From: Candidatus Pacearchaeota archaeon
GTDB lineage: Archaea > Nanoarchaeota > Nanoarchaeia > Pacearchaeales > GW2011-AR1
NCBI GenBank assembly: GCA_002690445.1
Contig: NZER01000314.1
Location: forward strand, 1 to 26,059
Direction of reading: 5' to 3'
DNA: 26,059 nucleotides
A model generated the notes under the pieces. The model was not told the origin of the DNA. It ran no database searches and saw only the letters and a list, made by a program, of their open reading frames with translations. Shown piece after piece: positions 5,888-13,676 of this stretch; within the stretch, counting starts at the first letter, position 1; each line of letters opens with the position of its first letter. The position numbers were made by a program, and so were the translations under genes.

Positions 5888-6696
5888 TAGACTTCCTCTA
5901 CCTCTAGCGACCAAATTCTATTATCGCTTGCGTCGGCCACTGTCCCCATCCCGGCAATTTCCTGGTTCACTATTCCGCCAGTTGTCGTAAAGGAAACATC
6001 CGTATTGTTGCTGCCAGGGTTAGGAGGACTAGAAGCATCAAACCGTTTTTCGGTATCGTCGTTAACTGTCCAGGTATTGTTGCTAGGATCCCAAGTAATT
6101 TGCCAATCTATATTTGCAGCATCCTTAGCGTCAACTACGCTGGTGTAGCTAGTGGATATAGATCGCTTCGCGTACATTGTAATCACGTTAGACGCCACAT
6201 TCATCACAGTCGTATGGGCAAAGCTGGTGTCTGACTTTGCATCATGCTTCCATTTCCACTGCACGTAGTGGTCGCCATCATCCAGATTTCCATCAGTAAA
6301 TGTTGCACCTGTGGCACTAATAACACATTGTCTACCACCACTCCCAATTCGGGAACCTTCATCTACGGCAATAAAGTCATCTGGATTGTCTCTCGTATGA
6401 CCAACATCAGCAAATCTCATTTTGAGCGTACCGGAGTCATCATGGATGAAGGGAACAGTTTTATTGGTATAGTCTCCACCAGTAGAGATAGGCACCCGAG
6501 AAAAGTTTCCATAGCCGCCCGACCAACTACTGTTCCCGCTAGCGATAGTGTTGTTATCAAAAACGAATCCCGATGCTTTCCAGTCATAAAGGGTGACGGA
6601 TGCGCCTTTGTGGAACTCTTTGACATAGAAGCCCTGACCACCCCGCATAAAGGGGAGTAGTCCCATGCTCTCATCTATTGTGGCGAAACCCTTCAC
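5887..6696 (-). CDS. Beta-rich virion-type protein (269 aa), unknown
   Basis: Translation begins at GTG (6696), with AGGAG five bases upstream. The product is rich in Gly, Ser, Thr, Asp and aromatic residues, with many short alternating strands and few helices, no signal peptide and no membrane segment. Segments such as Trp-Ser-Gly-Gly-Tyr-Gly-Asn-Phe near residue 58 and His-Tyr-Val-Gln-Trp-Lys-Trp near 143 suggest a beta-sandwich or lectin-like fold. In a late-gene array next to the fibre this suits a structural or host-contact protein. No family is recognised. The stop overlaps the next start (TAATG). Confidence 0.68.
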   Translation of the reverse strand: MKGFATIDESMGLLPFMRGGQGFYVKEFHKGASVTLYDWKASGFVFDNNTIASGNSSWSGGYGNFSRVPISTGGDYTNKTVPFIHDDSGTLKMRFADVGHTRDNPDDFIAVDEGSRIGSGGRQCVISATGATFTDGNLDDGDHYVQWKWKHDAKSDTSFAHTTVMNVASNVITMYAKRSISTSYTSVVDAKDAANIDWQITWDPSNNTWTVNDDTEKRFDASSPPNPGSNNTDVSFTTTGGIVNQEIAGMGTVADASDNRIWSLEVEEV

Positions 6697-6704
6697 GGCT
6701 ACTC

Positions 6705-7157
6705 CTAGAGCTTACCCAAGAAACAAGTTACCGTCATATCATCACCAGCTACACCACCAGTTACGGTCAATGCGCTGACTCGAAAGAACTCGTAGTTTAG
6801 CGGGAAGTCCACAGCATAGTTGATACTAGCACCACTACTAGCGACCCTGTATTTTAATGGAGATAGCGTTGCGGTGCCGGAGCTGACAGAGGATGTCTGT
6901 AGCGGATAAGCCGTAGACTCATCATCCGACACATCAATACCAAAATCGACATTAGTAGGTGAGCCTGCACCATCATCAACAAACTTGATAAGCAGGGTAC
7001 ACTGGTTGTAGCCAGCACACGGAATCCAATTGCTGTTCGGTGTAGTGTTACCGGCAGCGTCATCAATTCCTAAGTCTGCTGCACTGACTTTATAAAAAGC
7101 TGACAAGCGGTGAGGAGCTTGTTTACTCAGATATGTATGATTTGATGGCAATGCCAT
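6705..7157 (-). CDS. Small beta-rich structural-type protein (150 aa)
   Basis: The ATG has AGGAGAAAGAA directly upstream. The sequence is Ser/Thr/Ala/Gly-rich with alternating strands, for example Cys-Thr-Leu-Leu-Ile-Lys-Phe-Val near residue 53 and a terminal Met-Thr-Val-Thr-Cys-Phe-Leu-Gly. There is no membrane segment. Size and composition resemble small phage decoration or tail-attached proteins, and the general pattern recalls the 130-aa beta proteins encoded at 20471-21258, although I see no clear alignment. Function is inferred only from context between other virion genes. Confidence 0.66.
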   Translation of the reverse strand: MALPSNHTYLSKQAPHRLSAFYKVSAADLGIDDAAGNTTPNSNWIPCAGYNQCTLLIKFVDDGAGSPTNVDFGIDVSDDESTAYPLQTSSVSSGTATLSPLKYRVASSGASINYAVDFPLNYEFFRVSALTVTGGVAGDDMTVTCFLGKL

Positions 7158-7166
7158 TTCTTTCTC

Positions 7167-7823
7167 CTATTTATTTCTACGCTTTTCTACGGCGTATGAA
7201 CCTGATAGTTGTGCTGCCGGGAATCTGCCTTCAGCCCACTTTGGCTGTGGTTTAGGCCCAGGCTTCTCTTCTTCTTCTTTCTGAAATGTCTTAGCTAATG
7301 CTCCGGTGATAAGAGGGTTCATAACGTCAACGCCGATAATGGCACCGATAAGTTCTTTCTCTTGCTGGGGAAGTCCTTTTGCAACCTCCTCCTCACCCAT
7401 GCGCGTAATAAACTCAAAGGCCAGAGACTTTGCTTGTTCTGGATAAAATTCATTAAAGGCATCAATCTCATTTTGAGTCAGGGTCCCATTGTAAAGACCT
7501 CTCATAATTATTCCAGGTCCATACTCAAGAACAGATAGCCTTTCTCCTACTTTCTGAATTTCAGAATCAGGAGGCATTATTTCTTCGCTAAATAAGTTCT
7601 CTTTGATTACGGGAGCATCGTCGATAATCTTAATCGCTTTCTCAATATACCCATTAAATTGTTCCTGCATCGCCATGTGCATATCATCATTAATGGCAAA
7701 CTCTCTTGTCGCCTGATCAACCAGGGCTTGACGATTTGATGGGTCTTTCAACTGCTCAAATATTGTGCGAGTATTTTTGAATTCTTCTACTGTAAATTTA
7801 TCAGGAATATCCGTATTCGGCAT
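7167..7823 (-). CDS. Helical hypothetical late protein (218 aa)
   Basis: A strong AGGAGGAG precedes the ATG. The protein is mostly helical and acidic, with a mildly hydrophobic stretch near residues 158-175 (Ile-Gly-Ala-Ile-Ile-Gly-Val). It ends in a low-complexity linker of Glu then Lys-Pro-Gly-Pro-Lys-Pro-Gln-Pro and a basic tail. This follows the three giant proteins directly, with a start one base from the previous stop. It could be a chaperone, minor internal protein or accessory of that set. I do not recognise a family. Confidence 0.64.
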   Translation of the reverse strand: MPNTDIPDKFTVEEFKNTRTIFEQLKDPSNRQALVDQATREFAINDDMHMAMQEQFNGYIEKAIKIIDDAPVIKENLFSEEIMPPDSEIQKVGERLSVLEYGPGIIMRGLYNGTLTQNEIDAFNEFYPEQAKSLAFEFITRMGEEEVAKGLPQQEKELIGAIIGVDVMNPLITGALAKTFQKEEEEKPGPKPQPKWAEGRFPAAQLSGSYAVEKRRNK

Positions 7824-10610
7824 TTACTCCTCCTCGTAACTTTCAAGTTTTCCGGAAAACATGGTCTTGCCTTCAACTATTTGTTTCTTCATCTTTTTCC
7901 CTGTCACATACTCGGCAATAAACTTAGATGTGAAGATGCTAGAATATCGACCAATCTTCCCGTCGTCGCCAGGTCCTACATAGGCAAGGCGAGGCTGCCT
8001 TGGGTATTTTCCTGCCTTATTTAGCCATGTAAAATATCTGTTTACCTGCCCTGTTATAAATTCATCAAACTCATTACCGGCAATGAAGAACTTATTTATA
8101 TTGGCCATAGCTCTTCCGGGACTAACCATCCCATCGTACATATATTTACCGCCACCAGCGGCAACACCTATCGCTATAGATGTCTCTGGATCTAATCCCA
8201 TTGCAGATGCACCAAGACCAAATGCAGCTCCAGCCCCAATGCTCCACGGCATTATAGATCTATTACCGGCAGACAAGGCTAACTTATTGTCTGCATTCAT
8301 AATGGCGGCCCATTCAAGAGCATCCTTCATCTCATTCTTCATTAGATCTATGTGGTGTTTTGTTGAGTCCCTTGCGTTTCTTGCAGTAGGGACGGCATCA
8401 ATTACCTGTTGTCTTAAGCCGCCAAGGTCAAAATTATCTTTAAGGTATTTGTAGATCTCAAGGTTTTTAGCTGAGTATCGATACAGCACATTCGCGGCAT
8501 GATCTTTGTCGGAATGATTAATACCGCGCAGCATGCCTTCGACTTTGCCAAAATCAATTCTATTTGCATCAGGGAAATCTTCTACTGACACTGCGAACTT
8601 ATCGATAAGTCTCTTGTGCTGCTCGCCCCTTGCTCTTAGTAGGCTGTTTATATAAGCTTTCTTTTTAGCCATGTGGCCAAATGCTGTTGGCCCAACACCA
8701 CCTACCGACCATGTTTTTCCTGTGTTTGAAAGTACCTCGGTAAGTTGGTCCTTAACGCTATCGGCCCATGCCTCTGTAAATGAATCTGGCTGTATTGGCC
8801 CATCCGTTACAGATGAATGAACTCTTGCAGATAATCTTTCTAGCTTTACAAATACGTCAGAGATAAAATCTACGGAACCTTGGGAAAGCTTACCAGTGCT
8901 CGAATTCACAAAATCCGCACTGAATTTCCAATCATCAAGGGCTAAATGGGCGAGAACGAATAATTGCTCTGGCTTCATGTTGCCAGTACTTTGACCGTAT
9001 CTCTTAGACCATTCATGGAGTTGTGACAGGGCACCTGCTTGCGTAGGCTCATTTAGCCATCTTTGAAAAGCAATATGGGCTTGATCTATAGTGGCCGCTC
9101 CCCCTTGACTAAGACGACCAACAAGAGGAATCCTTCGGACCCAATCGAGAATAGTATTTTCAATAACATTAATGTCTTCGATAATAGCCTCTAGCTCGGT
9201 AGCGGCCTGATGACGTACTCTCGTTCCTGTCTTCGTAAGGTCGAGAGGTGTATATTCTCCCTCGGCTTTCGCAAGAAGTCTTTGCGTTTGTTCCCTTAGA
9301 TTACCAAGGAATCCTGTAGAAACTCCTGTTTCTTTTGATGCAAAGTTTCCATTAAGCATTTGGTCTGCAAGGACAAAGGGATTTGCAGCGCCATCTGCGT
9401 CGGCAGGAGCAGCACTTATCCACTTTTTAACAACCACCAATGCGTGACCTGTTTGATCGGCTGCATTAATAAGCTTTTGGTTCTCAAGAGCATCCTTCAA
9501 AAAGTCAGCAGTCTTCTTAACCATCTTCTCTACTTGGCTAGAGAACTTTGCCATCTGTCTAGCAGCACTCTTTTTTAAATGTGCTGTAGTGAATCTCTCC
9601 GCGATGCTAATTGCTTTCTGAGGATCAGCAAACATCGTATCAGGGTTCATTGCAGCGCCACCCTTGGCGATTGTTCTTGCTATATCCTTAGCAAGGACGG
9701 AATCCATCATTAGCTTTACCGGATAAGCTCCTGCCTTCCGGATACCTTCAAAGGTTTTAAGGCCGACACCCCCTACCCCATGAAGGACGCCAGGAATAGC
9801 AATGCCAAGTGCAGTTCCCATTCCCATCTGGAGCCCGTATGATGTTGCGACATCACCCCAAGATCTTCCGTCAAGCTTGTCATCAATTGCTTGTGGCAAG
9901 CCATAGCCAGCGGAATACATAAGAGCTTCAGTGCCGAGGCCAGCCGCTCTAGGTAGAATACCTCTCCATGCTGACTTCTCTAATTGGTCTTGGGCGGCAT
10001 CCTTAAGCAGCCATTTTCCAACTCTTTCCTCTGCTTCTCCCCCTAGTTGCCTTGCGATATTAGGGGCCGTAAGTGATCTGAAGGGTGCTTTTTTGGCCTG
10101 TTTTATAAGGGTCTTTAATCCTAACCTTGATGCCGGACCACCTAGCGCAGCCGTCGATGCTAATCCTGTTTCTGGTGCCAATGCTATGGCGGCAATCGTG
10201 GTTAAGATATCGGAAGCCATCATGTAGCCAGGATTGGCATCCATGATGCGAGCATACTTCTCATCCATGAGACCCATAGCGCCGGGAATGACTCCGAACG
10301 ACAATGCTCCGGCAGCTCCTAACGCTGCGGCGGTTCCTTCGTAATCCTGGTAGTCATACTTATTTAGCCAATGGTCTAATGCTTCTGGATCTTTATAGGT
10401 TCCCCAACCATTTAAAACGTACTGCCTTGCGTCTTCTCTACCCATCAGCCTAATTTGGCCTAAGCCCTCTGGCTTCTCAGGGTCAGCTATATGAATAGGG
10501 ACTTCTTCTTCATCAAACTCATATTCATTCGAATCAAGATAATCGTACATCTCCGAATCATCGAGATCTTTGGTGAGATTGCCAGTTGCATTATGATAAA
10601 GTTGAGTCAC
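7824..10610 (-). CDS. Giant presumed internal virion / DNA-ejection protein (928 aa)
   Basis: The start codon is GTG, with AAAGGA about nine bases upstream. The N-terminal 80 residues are acidic and aromatic. Ala/Gly-rich hydrophobic blocks follow at about 92-115 and 129-160, another near 250-280, and a last Gly-rich block near 785-822. Between them lies a long helical, charged region. This mix of long helices and membrane-compatible Gly/Ala segments is typical of phage ejection proteins, which leave the capsid with the DNA and span the envelope. It is the third of three giant genes between the nozzle-like gene and the fibre genes. No enzymatic motif was found. Function is inferred from architecture and order. 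Confidence 0.68.
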   Translation of the reverse strand: MTQLYHNATGNLTKDLDDSEMYDYLDSNEYEFDEEEVPIHIADPEKPEGLGQIRLMGREDARQYVLNGWGTYKDPEALDHWLNKYDYQDYEGTAAALGAAGALSFGVIPGAMGLMDEKYARIMDANPGYMMASDILTTIAAIALAPETGLASTAALGGPASRLGLKTLIKQAKKAPFRSLTAPNIARQLGGEAEERVGKWLLKDAAQDQLEKSAWRGILPRAAGLGTEALMYSAGYGLPQAIDDKLDGRSWGDVATSYGLQMGMGTALGIAIPGVLHGVGGVGLKTFEGIRKAGAYPVKLMMDSVLAKDIARTIAKGGAAMNPDTMFADPQKAISIAERFTTAHLKKSAARQMAKFSSQVEKMVKKTADFLKDALENQKLINAADQTGHALVVVKKWISAAPADADGAANPFVLADQMLNGNFASKETGVSTGFLGNLREQTQRLLAKAEGEYTPLDLTKTGTRVRHQAATELEAIIEDINVIENTILDWVRRIPLVGRLSQGGAATIDQAHIAFQRWLNEPTQAGALSQLHEWSKRYGQSTGNMKPEQLFVLAHLALDDWKFSADFVNSSTGKLSQGSVDFISDVFVKLERLSARVHSSVTDGPIQPDSFTEAWADSVKDQLTEVLSNTGKTWSVGGVGPTAFGHMAKKKAYINSLLRARGEQHKRLIDKFAVSVEDFPDANRIDFGKVEGMLRGINHSDKDHAANVLYRYSAKNLEIYKYLKDNFDLGGLRQQVIDAVPTARNARDSTKHHIDLMKNEMKDALEWAAIMNADNKLALSAGNRSIMPWSIGAGAAFGLGASAMGLDPETSIAIGVAAGGGKYMYDGMVSPGRAMANINKFFIAGNEFDEFITGQVNRYFTWLNKAGKYPRQPRLAYVGPGDDGKIGRYSSIFTSKFIAEYVTGKKMKKQIVEGKTMFSGKLESYEEE

Positions 10611-10622
10611 TGCTTCTGTCCT

Positions 10623-13600
10623 TTATCTTACTGATCGTCCGGGATGCTGTCCCACTGGTTGAGTTCTAGCGCCTTCTTTTTCTCTAAGACGCCTTAAATT
10701 TTCTTTCTGTTTTTTGCTTTGTCTTATTTTCATCCTGGCTCTTGTTGCTTTTCTGAATTTATCCACTTCCTCGTCGGTCATATCTTTCATTGGACCTCCT
10801 TGATAAACATTGGTTCCTCGCTGCCCCTGAAGCCGCTGCGTCTGACCTTGCGCGCCCATCCTTCCTTCGGCTTCTCGCGAAACCTGTCTTTCGCTTCTGA
10901 TTTGAAACTTAGTGCCTTGAGGATCCCATAGCTGTGTTACGCTATTCATAATCTCAGTGGCTCTTTTAACACCGGCAAGGGTGTCAGGTTGAGCTAAGAT
11001 TTCGTCAGCAAGTCTTCTCCTGGTTTGACCGTCCATTAAATAATATTCATCACTCGCCAAGAGGTTCATACTTGCAATCAGGCGGTCCATTTTCCACATT
11101 CCTAACTCGCTATGATCTCCAAGCGGAATTTGAGTCATAGCTCTTAACTGCTCCTTCTCGGCCAAGGCTCCAGTTTCGCCCATTGCCTTCGTCAAGACAG
11201 CCGCATATTGCTGTCTGATTTCTCTAATCCTTGTGAGGTCTTGGATTTCTTGACCGTATGGAACATCAAAATCCCCAACTGTCGTAGGGAGAAGGGTTCC
11301 TAATCCAGAGGAAGCTATAGCCTTAAGGACTATGTTCACATCTGTTCCTGATTTTCTCCAAAGGGTCTTTAGCTCCTTTGCCAGAGGGAGAAACTTGAAT
11401 GCTTGATTTCGTGCAGCCTTCTCCTCTGGAGCCAGCTTCTTCTTTCTTGCTGCTGCCGTACCGCGAGCGGCCCATGCCTTGATAAGAATCGATTGCTTCT
11501 GAGTAATTATCGCCTCTCTTTTTTGCATCGCTCCAAGAGAGTTTGTCATATCGCGGCCAGCGTTTATAGCTACCCGTTCCGCCAGTGCAGCTTTCGTTGC
11601 AGCCTGTTCCTCTGATTTTTTTGCAAGGATTGTTTTGATGGCCCCTTGAGCCTCTACATCTTTCCAGTGAGCAGTATGTTTTAGGATTTCTGTTTCAACG
11701 TAATCAAGGAACAAGTCCTTCTGCTTAAGCTTGGCTGCATCTTTGTCATCAAAGTATTTATTCCAGTAATTGAGTCTGTTGTATTCTGCGTTTAGTTCAG
11801 CCTGTTCTCCATCAAGTGCGGCTTCTTGATTTCTAAGATCCAGATTCATTGCCTGGAGGATCATATCCCAAGCAAGAAAGGGTACTTTATTTCCTTTCTT
11901 TCTTGCGGAAGACTGGAACGTGAAGAAGGCATTGGCAATCAGGGCAATTGCGGCAGCGATGGTAAGTCCAGCCTTTAGGTTATTGACCTCTGTTACCGCT
12001 TTTCCGTTTTCGTCTTTGATGACATTGCCATCTTTGTCTTTCTTCGTCTCTATGAACTGGAACATCCGAAAGGCGTTGACATCCATATCGCGGACTCTTT
12101 TTGTCGCCGCTTCCATATCCGCCATAATGCGATTGGTTTTTTCAATCCTTAGCCGGTCATGTTCTTCGATATCTGCGGCTACGCCCTTCGCCATGCCTGA
12201 TTGCATATCGCGGAGTGAAGTCTCAAGTGCTGTAGCTTTCTGCTTTGCTCTTGCCGTATCTTCCTTTGCCTTGTTCTCTATGTCCGTGAGCCTCAAAATC
12301 TCTGGCCCGTATTCGGCTACCGCCTTGTTGACATCTGCCTCGGCTTTTTCATATTTGCTAACTAGTCGAGCAAATTTCCTTCCGCGAGATTCTTCCTTTG
12401 GACCCCTGCCTAAGTCCCTTATCTCGTCAGCAACAATTGTTTCCATCTCTGCAAGTCGCTCATCGGAAGTCTGATGATATATACTTGTGGCACCAGCTTC
12501 CGCGATGATGTCGGCATTTCTTGATGTTGTGTCTCCCTTCGGAGGGATAAGGAATCCATCCTTATCAAGGTAGCCAAGTCGCCTAAGTTCTTCATTTGCT
12601 GCTTCAGGATTGTATTCAATATGCCACAACTCTTGACGATCAGGAGCGTTTGGATCTGTAATGCCAGTTCTATTGGCATATCCCTTTCCTCTTGGGATCC
12701 ATCCCCTGACTAGTAAGTTGTAAGCGTTGTCTGCATACATCCATTTCCCTTGAGGGGAATTAGCCATTGCAGCATTAGAGGGATACTGTTTGCCGTCTTT
12801 GCCTGTAACTGTTCCAAATTCAGCTACATTGGCATTAAGCATAATGTCAGCGGCTTCGGCGTGAACATGTGGACTTCTTTGAAGATCTTGCCACTTACCA
12901 GGCAATAGATCAGCCTTCGTAGGGTTCCCTCCCGCGATAGCTTCTGGAGTAAAGTAATTTCGCCAATGTCTTTTATTTTGAAGAATTCGCTGAAAATTAC
13001 TATCGGCTGAGCGAATTGCTCCATGCTGACTATAGACAACAAACTTAGAGTCTGGGTTTTCCGCCTCAAAGTCAGTGCCAAGTCGAGCGTAGGCTGGACC
13101 AATAGGATACTCAGACGAGCCTTTCTGGATAGAGCCATCCTGCATCGTGATGCCGCCACCCTGGATAGGTGCATATTGCCCTTCTCCTGGTCGGTCGTCA
13201 TAGCCTCCTTCGGGAGCTTCCTCTTGCGGCTGGATACCAAAGAGAGATGGAGCTTCTTGGGCTGCTTGCTGGATACCTCCTGTGGCCGGATCAAAATCCT
13301 CAAGGGCTATTTCTTCATCACCTGTTTCTGTTCTGTAAAGTTGCAATAGCTCATTATCGGAATAATCTCCCTTAAACGGCTGAAGTGCCTTGGCATCGTC
13401 AACGCTAATCGGAGCTGGTCCTCGTGCTCTCTTCTTTGCTTCTGGGAATTTTGGAGCCGGAGGAACTTTTGCGACTGATAATATATCATCCGTTGTGCCG
13501 CGCTTTTTCGCAACATCCATAGCGTTGTGTGCATCTTCGACCGCTTTTGCTCGGTCCCAAATTAGCTGCGTAGCGGATCTCGCTGGTGGCTTTTCAGTCA

Positions 13601-13676
13601 CCGGAGTCTTTAATTTTTCCTTCGGAATAGTGACCGTAGTAGGTTCGACTCCTTCAGTCTTTTCAGGATCAGCCAT
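10623..13676 (-). CDS. Giant virion protein with embedded VanY-like M15 peptidase domain (1017 aa)
   Basis: Residues 1-180 are Pro/Glu/Lys-rich and probably disordered. At about 210-365 a D,D-carboxypeptidase-like M15 (VanY-type) domain is visible: Ile-Arg222-Ser, Ser268-Pro-His270, Ala-Ala-Asp277 and Glu349-Leu-Trp-His352. The His-x6-Asp spacing and Glu-x-Trp-His are canonical, giving zinc ligands His270, Asp277 and His352 and catalytic Glu349. The remainder is long charged coiled coil with one hydrophobic helix near 567-587. I infer a virion-borne enzyme that cuts the peptidoglycan peptide stem during genome entry, comparable in role to the transglycosylase part of T7 gp16. Start overlaps the previous stop (TAATG). 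Confidence 0.78.
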   Translation of the reverse strand: MADPEKTEGVEPTTVTIPKEKLKTPVTEKPPARSATQLIWDRAKAVEDAHNAMDVAKKRGTTDDILSVAKVPPAPKFPEAKKRARGPAPISVDDAKALQPFKGDYSDNELLQLYRTETGDEEIALEDFDPATGGIQQAAQEAPSLFGIQPQEEAPEGGYDDRPGEGQYAPIQGGGITMQDGSIQKGSSEYPIGPAYARLGTDFEAENPDSKFVVYSQHGAIRSADSNFQRILQNKRHWRNYFTPEAIAGGNPTKADLLPGKWQDLQRSPHVHAEAADIMLNANVAEFGTVTGKDGKQYPSNAAMANSPQGKWMYADNAYNLLVRGWIPRGKGYANRTGITDPNAPDRQELWHIEYNPEAANEELRRLGYLDKDGFLIPPKGDTTSRNADIIAEAGATSIYHQTSDERLAEMETIVADEIRDLGRGPKEESRGRKFARLVSKYEKAEADVNKAVAEYGPEILRLTDIENKAKEDTARAKQKATALETSLRDMQSGMAKGVAADIEEHDRLRIEKTNRIMADMEAATKRVRDMDVNAFRMFQFIETKKDKDGNVIKDENGKAVTEVNNLKAGLTIAAAIALIANAFFTFQSSARKKGNKVPFLAWDMILQAMNLDLRNQEAALDGEQAELNAEYNRLNYWNKYFDDKDAAKLKQKDLFLDYVETEILKHTAHWKDVEAQGAIKTILAKKSEEQAATKAALAERVAINAGRDMTNSLGAMQKREAIITQKQSILIKAWAARGTAAARKKKLAPEEKAARNQAFKFLPLAKELKTLWRKSGTDVNIVLKAIASSGLGTLLPTTVGDFDVPYGQEIQDLTRIREIRQQYAAVLTKAMGETGALAEKEQLRAMTQIPLGDHSELGMWKMDRLIASMNLLASDEYYLMDGQTRRRLADEILAQPDTLAGVKRATEIMNSVTQLWDPQGTKFQIRSERQVSREAEGRMGAQGQTQRLQGQRGTNVYQGGPMKDMTDEEVDKFRKATRARMKIRQSKKQKENLRRLREKEGARTQPVGQHPGRSVR

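Noticed and set aside
8083..8454. Plus-strand 123-codon frame with hydrophobic start resembling a signal peptide
   Set aside because: Antisense to the Ala/Gly-rich end of the 928-aa protein, with no ribosome binding site and no independent context.
11920..12474. Plus-strand 184-codon open frame opposite the 1017-aa protein
   Set aside because: Antisense shadow; the apparent hydrophobic Ser/Ala-rich product mirrors the Lys/Glu/Ala coiled coil on the other strand.
10473..13673. Shared Ala-Asp-Pro-Glu-Lys-x-Glu-Gly near the N-termini of the 928-aa and 1017-aa proteins
   Set aside because: Only eight positions match in low-complexity acidic context with nothing alignable around them; chance is likely.
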